From Sinorhizobium medicae (GTDB taxonomy: Bacteria; Pseudomonadota; Alphaproteobacteria; Rhizobiales; Rhizobiaceae): 64,000 bases of DNA. The notes below the pieces were generated by a model. It was not told the DNA's origin, ran no database searches, and was given only the letters and a program-made list of their open reading frames with translations. Both the position numbers and the translations under genes were made by a program. Below, piece by piece: positions 44,270-52,141 of the stretch (the first letter of the stretch is position 1; each line of letters begins with the position of its first letter). The stretch covers positions 1 to 64,000 of the forward strand of contig NZ_VITA01000006.1 of assembly GCF_007827695.1 (NCBI RefSeq). The letters run 5' to 3'.

Positions 44270-44302
44270 TGTAGTTTAATTACCTTGACAATCGAGTGTC
44301 AA
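44270..44302 (-). promoter_or_regulatory. operator O1 with minus-strand promoter of the nine-gene operon
   Basis: O1 is TGTAGTTTAATTACC (44270-44284). On the minus strand TTGACA (44302-44297) and TAAACT (44278-44273, 18-base spacing) form a plausible promoter whose -10 lies inside O1. TTGACA also occurs on the plus strand at 44285, making an inverted repeat around ATCGAG. Binding at O1 would block RNA polymerase. Confidence 0.6.
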
Positions 44303-44384
44303 TCCGAAAATCTAAGGCTCAGGGACGGGAGGTGCCGAATTCCGCCATCACGAGCGCGATTGCTCGCATAGCGAATTCGGCAAA

Positions 44385-44399
44385 TGTAGTTAAGCTACG
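44385..44399. promoter_or_regulatory. operator O2 (GntR-type palindrome)
   Basis: TGTAGTTAAGCTACG, same consensus as O1, O3 and O4. Its centre is 115 bp from O1, close to eleven helical turns, a spacing that allows a repression loop. It lies between the gntR stop and the SDR start. Confidence 0.6.
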
Positions 44400-44460
44400 G
44401 GAGGGCTATTGCATGGGCGTTCTGTGTCAATGCCGTTTTCGGCCAGGCGAGGAAAGGGTT

Positions 44461-45168
44461 TCAGCGACGGGTCGCGCGTCGCCGTCCTTTGGTCGGCGCC
44501 GTCCCTTCGGCGTCCCGCGCCTTCGCCGCAGCCAGATAGTGCTCCCGCGTCGTGGCGATGTGCCTACCCATGAGGTCGATTGCGTCGCCGTCCTTGCCTC
44601 CGGCGATCAGTTCGGCAAGGCGCAGATGGTCTTCGAACGAAGAGGCGTTGAGCGAAGGAGCGAGCGAGAGTCGGTTGCGCAGGGCCTGAACGCGAAAGGC
44701 GATCAACTCGTAGGCTTCCAGAAGGTAGGCATTGTCGGCAAGTTCGAAGAGGACCATATGGAAGCCGCCGTCAAGCGTGCGGTAGAGCTCCGCGTCGTCG
44801 GCATCGAGCGCCTTGCGCATCTTCCCGACAACATCGGTCCATTGCCGGGCGAGTGCCTGCCGGTCGTTGGCAAGTGCCATCCGCATGGCCGCCAGTTCGA
44901 GCACTTCGCGCAGCTCGGAAAGCTTCCGGACCTGTTTCGCATCCATGTCGAAGACGAACGACCCTCGCTGCGGATGCACTTCGATGAGGCCCTGACGCTT
45001 AAGCACCATCAGCGCCTCGCGCACCGGCGTCTTGGAAACGCCGAGCTCGGTGGCGAGCGCGATTTCCGAGAGCGGTTCGCCAAGCTGGAACTCGCCGCGC
45101 ACGATGCGGTCGCGGATTTGCTGCACTGCCTGATCGGTCAGCGACGGGCCGCGGTCAAGTGTACTCAT
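44461..45168 (-). CDS. GntR-family regulator, FadR (FCD) subfamily
   Basis: A 235-residue regulator: winged helix-turn-helix (about 10-75: IRDRIVRGEFQLGEPLSEIALATELGVSKTPVREALMVLKRQGLIEVHPQRG) and FCD domain (about 85-215), ending in a basic tail. A GGGAG precedes its ATG. It lies between the divergent thirteen-gene operon and the nine-gene operon on its own strand. The palindromes at 44270, 44385, 58572 and 58709 are probably its sites, as the GT...AC half-sites fit FCD regulators. Confidence 0.92.
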   Translation of the reverse strand: MSTLDRGPSLTDQAVQQIRDRIVRGEFQLGEPLSEIALATELGVSKTPVREALMVLKRQGLIEVHPQRGSFVFDMDAKQVRKLSELREVLELAAMRMALANDRQALARQWTDVVGKMRKALDADDAELYRTLDGGFHMVLFELADNAYLLEAYELIAFRVQALRNRLSLAPSLNASSFEDHLRLAELIAGGKDGDAIDLMGRHIATTREHYLAAAKARDAEGTAPTKGRRRATRR

Positions 45169-45238
45169 GAGGTCTCCCTTCCATTCAAACGTCGCAAAGC
45201 AGCAGGCATGCCGAAATCGCCTGCTCTTTACACTGAGA

Positions 45239-45252
45239 TATCAGATTTGATA
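45239..45252. promoter_or_regulatory. palindrome in gntR/Ldh_2 divergent region
   Basis: TATCA-GATT-TGATA, a 5-bp inverted repeat about 40 bases before the Ldh_2-type gene. It does not match the O1-O4 consensus. It may belong to a second regulator or may be chance. Confidence 0.3.
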
Positions 45253-45292
45253 CGCCAATTTACGTCGCCCGCAATCTCCTGGTAGGCTTGAT

Positions 45293-46363
45293 ATGTCCCT
45301 TCAGACACTAGTTGCCCCTGATTTGCTCGAAGCGCGAGTCGAAAACGCATTGCGCAATGCCGGTGCGGCGCAGGGTTCCGCCGCCGCGGCGGTCCGGGCG
45401 ATGATGCATGCCTCACTCATCGGGGTAGATAGTCACGGCGTTCGGCTGGTGGTGCATTATGACCGGGTGCTGCGGGGCGGCCGGGTCAACGGCACGCCGA
45501 ATCTGTCGGTCCGGCGGACGGCGGCAGCCACTGCGGTCGTGGACGGGGATAATGCGCTCGGCCATCATGCGGCATATGTCGCAATGGACAAGGCGATCGA
45601 ACTGGCACGCGAAAGCGGCATAGGTGCGGTCGGCGTCATCCGGTCCTCGCATTTCGGCGCAGCCGGCGCTTACGCGCGGGTCGCGGCCGAGGCGGGCATG
45701 ATCGGCTTCGCCACCACGAATTCCGACAAGGTCGTGGCACCGTTTCAGGGCCGCGAGCCCTTTCACGGCACCAACCCGCTGGCCTTCGCCGCGCCGAGCG
45801 GCGGTGCGCGGCCCTGGCTGCTCGATATGGCGACCTCGTCCATACCGTTGAACCGGTTGCTTCTCTGCAAATCGCTCGGGATGTCTTTGCCGGCGGGAGT
45901 GGCGGTGGACGAGGCGGGGCAGCCCACGACCGAGCCTTTCGAGGGCAGGACGCTCCTGCCGCTCGGCGGCGTGGATTTTTCCTTCAAGGGCGCGGCACTT
46001 GCCGGCGTGGCGACGCTGCTGTCGGCCATTCTGCAGGGCATGACCCTCGATCATGCGCTCATGCCCATGGTCGGCACCGACGATTATTCGACGCCGCGCG
46101 AAATGGGTCATTTCCTGCTTGCCATCGATCCCGACCGCTTTGGCGGACGCGGCGTCTTCGACGAGGGCATGTCTGCCTATCTGGAGGCCCTGCGGAGCGC
46201 GCCGGCGCAGGAGGGTTGCGAAGTGCTGGCGCCCGGCGACCGCGAGTGGCGTGTCGAAGCCGCGCGCAGACAGAACGGCATTCCGATCGATCCCGATACC
46301 GCGGCCTTCCTCGGCCTGTCGCGGAGCCCGGCCGCACCGGCCGGAAATGCCGGGGAGAACTAG
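45293..46363 (+). CDS. NAD(P)-dependent malate/lactate/sulfolactate dehydrogenase family (Ldh_2)
   Basis: A 356-residue enzyme of the Ldh_2 (MDH type 2) family, which has its own fold. Landmarks: ASLIGVDSHGVRLVVHYDRVLRGGRVN, NALGHHAAYVAMDKAIELA, VIRSSHFGAAGAYA, HGTNPLAFAAPSGG and the ending with VDFSFKGAALAGVATLLSAILQG. Members oxidise malate, L-lactate, ureidoglycolate, 2,3-diketo-gulonate or sulfolactate. First gene of the thirteen-gene operon. Its reaction here is likely oxidation of a 2-hydroxy acid. Confidence 0.85.
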   Translation: MSLQTLVAPDLLEARVENALRNAGAAQGSAAAAVRAMMHASLIGVDSHGVRLVVHYDRVLRGGRVNGTPNLSVRRTAAATAVVDGDNALGHHAAYVAMDKAIELARESGIGAVGVIRSSHFGAAGAYARVAAEAGMIGFATTNSDKVVAPFQGREPFHGTNPLAFAAPSGGARPWLLDMATSSIPLNRLLLCKSLGMSLPAGVAVDEAGQPTTEPFEGRTLLPLGGVDFSFKGAALAGVATLLSAILQGMTLDHALMPMVGTDDYSTPREMGHFLLAIDPDRFGGRGVFDEGMSAYLEALRSAPAQEGCEVLAPGDREWRVEAARRQNGIPIDPDTAAFLGLSRSPAAPAGNAGEN

Positions 46364-46418
46364 TCTCATAGCCGTGCCGGGGCAGGGAGTCTCCGGCCAA
46401 CAACAGGGAGGGAACAAT

Positions 46419-47774
46419 ATGAAATCAATGCTGAAAAAGGGCTTGCTCGCCGCGGCGCTGATGGCCTCGACCGCGCCTGCGGCCATGGCGCAGGAATGCG
46501 CGGATGCGGATCGCGTGCCGATCACCTGGTCGACGATTGCCGGCTTCTACACCGATGCGATGGCAGAGCTGGTATCGGGCTTCGAGGCAGGCCATTGCGT
46601 GAAGGTCAATGTCGTCAACATAGACAACTCACAGCTCTACAACAAGCAGGTCATCGAGATGGTCGGCCAGACCGGTGCCTATGATGTCGTGACCCTCGAA
46701 ACCTCGGAGAAGGCGGAATTCGCAGAGAACGGTTTCATCCTGCCGATGACCGAATATTTCGCGGACAAGAAGGCGCAGCTCGACGACGTCGCGCCGACGC
46801 TCGCTGCTCTGACGACGCAGTACAAGGATGATGTCTGGGGTCTGCCTTATTACACCTATACGGCCGGATATATCTATCGTGCCGACCTGTTCGACGATCC
46901 CACGGAAAAGGAGGCCTTCAAGAAGCGCTTCAACTACGACCTGGCCGTGCCGACCACCTGGGCGCAGCACCGCGATATCGCCGAGTTCTTCACGCGTAAG
47001 GCCGGTGAGACGCTGAAGGGCGAAAAGCTCACCAAGGACTTTTACGGCGTCGGCCTGATGGCCGGTCCTTTCCCGGAAATCCAGGACGAGATGTCCGGCG
47101 TGCTCTGGTCGCAAGGCGCGGACTGGCTCACCGACGAGGGCAAGGTGCCGGTCGATGCCGTCGAAAAGGCGATGAACGACTATCTGGAACTGGTCAAGTA
47201 TGCGCCGCCCGCCGCGCTCACCGTTACCTATGACGGCGTCATGAACCAGATGAAGGACGGGCAGATCGCCCAGACCTATTCCTTCTTCCTCGACCAATGG
47301 CCGAATGCAGTGCAGACCGAAACCAGCGTGGCCGGCGCCAAGATGGGCGTCGCCGAGGCGCCGGAGAAGAAGGCCTATATCGGCGGCTTCCTGCTGGCGG
47401 TTTCCGCATCCTCCGCCCACCCGAAGGAGGCGATGGACTTCGTCGCCCACATCGGCGGACATGATGCGCAGATGGAGTTCGCCAAGGCCGGCGGTACCTC
47501 GACGCTGATGAGCGTTCTTTCCGATCCGGCCTTTGCCGCGCCGGAAAGCCGCGGGAAGACCGGCCACTTTTCAACGCTCCTGGAGATCTTCGACTCGATG
47601 AAGGGTTTCCGCTCGAACCTGTTCGATACGCCGTTCGGCGCGAAGATCTACAACACGATGCAGATCCCGCTGCAATCGGCCGCTGCCGGTCAGATTTCGG
47701 CGCGCCAGGCCGCCGAACGGCTTGCCGTCGAAGTCGAGAAGATTTGCGGCGGCCCGTGCCCGATCGGCAAGTGA
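46419..47774 (+). CDS. ABC transporter, extracellular solute-binding protein (sugar/polyol family 1)
   Basis: A 451-residue binding protein with signal peptide MKSMLKKGLLAAALMASTAPAAMA. Mature landmarks: VVNIDNSQLYNKQVIEMVGQTGAYDVVTLE, WGLPYYTYTAGYIYRADLFDDP, FFLDQWPNAVQ. This resembles the sorbitol/mannitol and glycerol-type binding proteins. GGAGGG precedes the ATG. It is followed by two intercistronic hairpins, then the permease genes. The cargo is unknown; a polyol is likely from the dehydrogenases downstream. Confidence 0.9.
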   Translation: MKSMLKKGLLAAALMASTAPAAMAQECADADRVPITWSTIAGFYTDAMAELVSGFEAGHCVKVNVVNIDNSQLYNKQVIEMVGQTGAYDVVTLETSEKAEFAENGFILPMTEYFADKKAQLDDVAPTLAALTTQYKDDVWGLPYYTYTAGYIYRADLFDDPTEKEAFKKRFNYDLAVPTTWAQHRDIAEFFTRKAGETLKGEKLTKDFYGVGLMAGPFPEIQDEMSGVLWSQGADWLTDEGKVPVDAVEKAMNDYLELVKYAPPAALTVTYDGVMNQMKDGQIAQTYSFFLDQWPNAVQTETSVAGAKMGVAEAPEKKAYIGGFLLAVSASSAHPKEAMDFVAHIGGHDAQMEFAKAGGTSTLMSVLSDPAFAAPESRGKTGHFSTLLEIFDSMKGFRSNLFDTPFGAKIYNTMQIPLQSAAAGQISARQAAERLAVEVEKICGGPCPIGK

Positions 47775-47797
47775 TCGGACACGTCGCTCAAAGCCTT

Positions 47798-47855
47798 GCA
47801 TGGCGGGCGCTCTGCCCGCCATGCGCTTGACCGAAAGGCGCGGGCGGTCCCGCGC
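47798..47855 (+). promoter_or_regulatory. two intercistronic hairpins after binding-protein gene
   Basis: The first has an 11-bp perfect stem GCATGGCGGGC/GCCCGCCATGC (47798-47824), the second a 7-bp stem GCGCGGG/CCCGCGC (47838-47855). Neither has a T tract. They lie between binding protein and permease genes and could protect the 5' mRNA or partly terminate. Confidence 0.6.
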
Positions 47856-47874
47856 AATCTTCTGGAGGAGTTTG

Positions 47875-48816
47875 ATGTCGCAGTCGTTATCCGTGCCGGC
47901 GTCACAGGAAAGGGGAGCGGCCAGCCCGACTGCCATGTCCGATCGCTGGTTCTCGATCCTTCTTATCGTGCCTGCGATGCTGGTCATTCTTGTCTTCGCG
48001 CTGTTGCCGCTCGCCTATGCGCTCGACGTGTCATTTCGGTTTGCCGACCTGACCCGAGGCCGGATCGGGGACTTCGTCGGCCTCGACAACTATCGGGCGG
48101 TACTGCATGACAGAGCCTTCTGGAGTTCGGTCGGGGTCACGCTCAAGTTCACGCTGACGGCTGTCACCCTCGAAATGGTGCTCGGCATCGCGATTGCCTT
48201 CCTGATCCACGGCGCAACCGCCGGCAAGGGCATCATCCGCAGCCTGATGATCCTGCCGCTTGCCACCTCGGCGGCGGTGACGGGCCTGTTCTGGCGCTAT
48301 CTCTACGACACCCAGTTCGGATTGATAAACCATTTCCTCGGTCTCGTCGGCCTGCCGGAGCCCAACTGGCTCGGCGATTACACGATCGCCCTCTGGTCGG
48401 TCATCCTGTTCGATGTCTGGCAGTGGACACCCTTCGTCGCGCTAATCGCGCTCGCCGGACTCCAGGCCTTGCCCAAGGAGCCTTTCGAGGCGGCCGAACT
48501 CGATGGCGCCAGCACATTTCGGGTGCTTCGCACGCTGACCTTCCCAATGCTGAAACCGGTGCTGTTCCTCGTCCTCGTGTTGCGCACCATAGACAGCGTC
48601 CGGTTGTACGATGCGGTCGCGGTGCTCACGCGCGGAGGCCCGGGCACGGTGACCGAAACCATGACCTTCTATCTCTACCGCACCGGCCTGAAGCTGTTCC
48701 GGATGGATTATGCGTCCACCATGGCGATCTTCTTCCTCTACGCCATGCTGGTCGCAAGCCTCTTCGCGCTCCGTCCGCTGCTCACCCAATTTTCGTCCCG
48801 TGCATCGGAAGGCTGA
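47875..48816 (+). CDS. ABC transporter permease (MalF/SmoF type)
   Basis: A 313-residue permease with six membrane segments, the first at about 26-50 (FSILLIVPAMLVILVFALLPLAYALDVSF). The EAA coupling loop is visible as LPKEPFEAAELDGASTFRVLRTLTFPML. GGAGGAG precedes the ATG 47875. Pairs with the permease encoded 10 bases downstream. Confidence 0.92.
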   Translation: MSQSLSVPASQERGAASPTAMSDRWFSILLIVPAMLVILVFALLPLAYALDVSFRFADLTRGRIGDFVGLDNYRAVLHDRAFWSSVGVTLKFTLTAVTLEMVLGIAIAFLIHGATAGKGIIRSLMILPLATSAAVTGLFWRYLYDTQFGLINHFLGLVGLPEPNWLGDYTIALWSVILFDVWQWTPFVALIALAGLQALPKEPFEAAELDGASTFRVLRTLTFPMLKPVLFLVLVLRTIDSVRLYDAVAVLTRGGPGTVTETMTFYLYRTGLKLFRMDYASTMAIFFLYAMLVASLFALRPLLTQFSSRASEG

Positions 48817-48826
48817 GGAGAGCGCC

Positions 48827-49687
48827 ATGCTGCAACGTGAATCAAGTTTCGCCAAGGAAGCGCTCCGCTACGGCCTGATCGTGCTCGTCCTCGGCTTCAT
48901 CGTCTTCCCGATCGCCTGGATGATCATCACCTCGTTCAAACCGGCCGATGCGATCATGGTGTCGCCGCCGCGCTTCCTGTTCACCCCGACGCTCGAGAAC
49001 TACGTTCACGCGATCTATGACAAGAACTTCCTTTTCTACATAAAGAATACGCTCTTCATCTCCGTCGCCTCGACGATCATCGTCGTCGTCACGGGATCGC
49101 TCGCCGCCTATAGTTTCGCCCGCTACAATGTCGGCGACGGCCACCTGCTCTTCTTCATCCTGTCGACCAAGATGTTTCCGGCGATCGCGGTGATCCTGCC
49201 CTACTTCCTGATCTTCCGGGAAGTCGGCAAGACCGGCATCGGCAGTTTCCTGGGCATAGGCCTCGACCGGCCAGGCGCGCTGATCATTTCCTACACGGTG
49301 TTCAACCTGCCCTTCGCGATCTGGCTCCTGGTGTCCTTCTTCCAGGACATTCCGCGCGAACTCGAACACTCCGCCCGCCTCGATGGCCTGTCGCGCCTGA
49401 AGGTCCTGGCAAAGGTCGTGTGCCCGCTGGCCGCCCCGGGCATCGCGGTCACCGGCGTTTTCACGCTGATCTTCAGCTGGAACGAGTTCCTCTTCGCCTA
49501 CATCCTGACCCGCAAGGCCGCGAGCACCGTGACCGTAGGCGTCGAGTCCTTCTTCACCCTGCAGGGCATTCTCTGGGGGCCCGTTGCGGCTGCCGCCACC
49601 ATCAGCGTCCTGCCGATGCTGGTCTTCGTTCTGGCCATGCAACGCTACATGGTCCGCGGCCTGACCTTCGGCGCTGTGAGAGGATAA
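48827..49687 (+). CDS. ABC transporter permease (MalG/SmoG type)
   Basis: A 286-residue permease with six membrane segments. The EAA coupling loop reads IPRELEHSARLDGLSRLKVLAKVVCPLAAPGI and there is the usual MIITSFKPADAI after the first segment. ATG 48827 with GAGGAG upstream. Followed by a small membrane-protein gene, four bases on. Confidence 0.92.
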   Translation: MLQRESSFAKEALRYGLIVLVLGFIVFPIAWMIITSFKPADAIMVSPPRFLFTPTLENYVHAIYDKNFLFYIKNTLFISVASTIIVVVTGSLAAYSFARYNVGDGHLLFFILSTKMFPAIAVILPYFLIFREVGKTGIGSFLGIGLDRPGALIISYTVFNLPFAIWLLVSFFQDIPRELEHSARLDGLSRLKVLAKVVCPLAAPGIAVTGVFTLIFSWNEFLFAYILTRKAASTVTVGVESFFTLQGILWGPVAAAATISVLPMLVFVLAMQRYMVRGLTFGAVRG

Positions 49688-49691
49688 GATC

Positions 49692-49934
49692 ATGAGCTTC
49701 AGTCAAGGCTGGGATACCGGCTTCCGCGTCATCCTCATCTATGTCGGCATCGTCTTCGTCTGGCTCGGCATGATCGAGCCGTATTTCGCCAGCCGGTCGG
49801 TGTCCGTCATCGTCATGAACATGGTTGCAGTCGCGATTTCAGCGGCTTTCGTGGTCCGCGCGCGTCACCGCTTCATCGCCGAGCGCCGCCAGGCCGAGGC
49901 GGAAGTTGCCGCCCTGATGCAGGAGGACGTCTGA
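49692..49934 (+). CDS. small membrane protein of the ABC operon
   Basis: An 80-residue protein with two hydrophobic segments (about 12-33 and 40-58) and a basic, alanine/glutamate-rich tail (RARHRFIAERRQAEAEVAALM). GAGG precedes its ATG and its stop overlaps the next ATG (TGATG), so it is really translated in the operon. In R. leguminosarum the glycerol ABC operon has a small membrane protein (GlpU) near the permease genes, but no sequence likeness was evident. Function unknown; a transporter accessory subunit is the natural guess. Confidence 0.75.
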   Translation: MSFSQGWDTGFRVILIYVGIVFVWLGMIEPYFASRSVSVIVMNMVAVAISAAFVVRARHRFIAERRQAEAEVAALMQEDV

Positions 49935-51043
49935 TGTACGAACTGAAATCCGTCCACAAACGCTACGGGTTGGCCAAGGTCGCGCTGCGCAAGATCGACC
50001 TTACCGTGCGCGACCGGGAGTTCCTGGTGATCTACGGACCGGCCGGCGCGGGCAAGAGCACGCTTCTCAACATTCTTGCCGGAATATCCAAGCCGACCAG
50101 CGGCGATGTCCTGCGCAACGGCAGCTCCATTCTGCGGGTGCCGCCGGAAAAGCGCGACGCGGCCATGGCTTTCGAGAATTATGCGCTCTATTCCCACCTT
50201 TCGGTCGGCGAGAACCTCGCCTTTCCGCTGAAGGCCCGCGGTTTCGACCGGGCCGAGATCGAGGCGCGGGTCAAACGGATTTCCGGCATTCTCGGCATAG
50301 GCCATCTTCTCGAACGGCGGCCGGGCTTCCTTTCGGGCGGCCAGCGGCAGCGCGTGGCGCTCGGCCGCGCAATCATCCGCCCGGCCGACATCTATCTTCT
50401 CGATGAGCCGGTCGGCCATCTCGACGCGAAGCTGCGCCACAGGATCCGCGCCGAACTGAAGGCGCTGGCCGAGGACCTTGCCGCGACGGTCGTCTTCACC
50501 ACCACATCGTCGCGCGAGGCGCTGGCACTCGGCGACCGTATTGCCGTACTCAATGCCGGCAGGTTGGAGCAGGTCGGAAAACCCGCCGATCTCTACCACC
50601 GGCCAGCCAACGCCTTTGTCGCATCCTTCGTCGGCGACCCGCCGATGAGCTTCATTTCGGTGCAACCGCGGCGCAACGACGGCCGGGTCGATTTCGTAAC
50701 GGCGGACGGCATGCCGGTTGCCTCGCTCGCGGCCGAGGCGGTCCTTGACCTCAATGACGAGCCCGGCTCGAGGGTGCAGGTCGGCTTTCGCTCCAACGAG
50801 GTGCGGATCGCGCAGGAGGGCGATTCCAATGCTCTTCGCGGCCGGGTCGATGTCATCGAGAACCTCGGTTACATGAAAATCGCCCTTGTCGGCATAGGGG
50901 GCGACCAGATTTCCGTTTCGGTTCCGGCCGGGACGCCCCTCGGCGTCGGCGAGACGGTCGCCATCGCCTTCCCGCGCGACGCCATTCATTTGTTCCAGAA
51001 CGCCAGGGCGGTCACGCACGCCACGCCTTCCGCAGGAGTTTGA
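49934..51043 (+). CDS. ABC transporter ATP-binding protein, first of two (motif-deviant)
   Basis: A 369-residue MalK-type ATPase with a C-terminal TOBE-like regulatory domain (about 240-360). Walker A GPAGAGKST (35-43), signature LSGGQ (133-137) and Walker B LLDEP (155-159) are intact. The Q-loop glutamine is Glu81 (AFENYALY), and the switch histidine is lost: where the partner has THDQ it reads TTSS (Thr191). It should bind ATP but hydrolyse poorly at its own site. It shares the operon with a second, different ATPase, so a heterodimer is likely. Confidence 0.9.
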   Translation: MYELKSVHKRYGLAKVALRKIDLTVRDREFLVIYGPAGAGKSTLLNILAGISKPTSGDVLRNGSSILRVPPEKRDAAMAFENYALYSHLSVGENLAFPLKARGFDRAEIEARVKRISGILGIGHLLERRPGFLSGGQRQRVALGRAIIRPADIYLLDEPVGHLDAKLRHRIRAELKALAEDLAATVVFTTTSSREALALGDRIAVLNAGRLEQVGKPADLYHRPANAFVASFVGDPPMSFISVQPRRNDGRVDFVTADGMPVASLAAEAVLDLNDEPGSRVQVGFRSNEVRIAQEGDSNALRGRVDVIENLGYMKIALVGIGGDQISVSVPAGTPLGVGETVAIAFPRDAIHLFQNARAVTHATPSAGV

Positions 51044-51046
51044 TCC

Positions 51047-52141
51047 ATGGCCTCCATCAGAGCTGAAAAACTCGTCAAGCGTTACGGCGCCTTCCAGGCC
51101 GTACACGGCATCGACTTCGAGATCGCCGATGGCGAGTTCGTCGCCATCCTCGGTCCGTCGGGCTGCGGAAAGTCTTCGACGATGCGGATGATCGCCGGCC
51201 TGGAGACGCTCACGGAAGGGGCGATCTATTTTGACGGCAAGCGCGTCAACGATGTGCGCGCCCGCGACCGTAATGTCGCGATGTCCTTCGAGTCCTACGC
51301 GCTCTATCCGACGATCTCCATCTACGAGAACATCGCCTTCCCGTTGCGTTCGGCCAATGTCGACAACAGGGAGATCGATCGGCAGGTCCGCGACATCGCA
51401 GAAAAAATGGAACTGACGCCGCTCCTCGACCTCAAGCCGAAGGGGCTTTCCTCGGGACAGGCACAGCGCGTCGGCCTGGCGCGGGCCCTGGTGCGCAACC
51501 CCGCGGTTTTCCTTCTCGACGAACCGATCTCGCATCTCGATACGCGCCAGCGCTATCGCATGCGCCGCTTCATCAAAAGCCTCCACCAAAAGTTCGACTA
51601 CACGATGATCTATGTCACCCACGACCAGGAGGAGGCCCTGGCGCTTGCAGACCGGGTCATGGTGATGAGCGACGGCGAAATCCAACAGATGGCGGTGCCG
51701 GACGAGGTCTATGCCCGCCCGAGGAACGCCTTCGTTGCCGGCTTCGTCGGCGAGCCGCCGATCAATTTCTTCGACTGCCGGGTGGCGGCGGCGAATGGCG
51801 GCTGGGGGATCGAGTTCGAAGGCCGAAAGCTGGCCCTTCCCGAACGGCTTCATGCCGCCGCACAGGCGATCGGAGACGGCGGCCTTGCGGCGATCCGGCC
51901 GCACTTCCTGTCGATCGGCGGCGACGGCCCGTTGCACGTCGACGGCAAGGTCTTCATCACGGAGGAGTTGCAGGATCAAAACCTGATCTTCGTCGACGTC
52001 GGTGATACGCGCTTTACCCTGGTCGCCCATCCGTCCGTCACACCCAGGCGCGGCGAGGCGGTGCGCGTCTCGATCGATCCGGAGCATCTGCTGCTGTTCC
52101 CGCGTTCGCAGGCGGGCAAGATCGAGAGTCTCGTCGCATGA
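51047..52141 (+). CDS. ABC transporter ATP-binding protein, second of two
   Basis: A 364-residue MalK-type ATPase. Walker A GPSGCGKSS (36-44), Walker B LLDEP (156-160) and switch His192 (THDQEEALAL) are present. The signature is LSSGQ (134-138) instead of LSGGQ, and the Q-loop glutamine is Glu82 (SFESYALY). The C-terminal TOBE-like domain (about 240-355) is present. With the first ATPase it would form one composite site with all key motifs and one degenerate site. Its TGA overlaps the GMC gene start (ATGA). Confidence 0.9.
   Translation: MASIRAEKLVKRYGAFQAVHGIDFEIADGEFVAILGPSGCGKSSTMRMIAGLETLTEGAIYFDGKRVNDVRARDRNVAMSFESYALYPTISIYENIAFPLRSANVDNREIDRQVRDIAEKMELTPLLDLKPKGLSSGQAQRVGLARALVRNPAVFLLDEPISHLDTRQRYRMRRFIKSLHQKFDYTMIYVTHDQEEALALADRVMVMSDGEIQQMAVPDEVYARPRNAFVAGFVGEPPINFFDCRVAAANGGWGIEFEGRKLALPERLHAAAQAIGDGGLAAIRPHFLSIGGDGPLHVDGKVFITEELQDQNLIFVDVGDTRFTLVAHPSVTPRRGEAVRVSIDPEHLLLFPRSQAGKIESLVA

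Noticed and set aside
49692..49934. GlpU/DUF2160 homologue
   Set aside because: Position fits but the sequence shows none of the remembered DUF2160 features, so only an analogy is stated.
49865..52087. A 740-codon open frame on the minus strand
   Set aside because: It mirrors the two ABC ATPase genes, which have complete motifs on the plus strand. Composition is that of a shadow frame.
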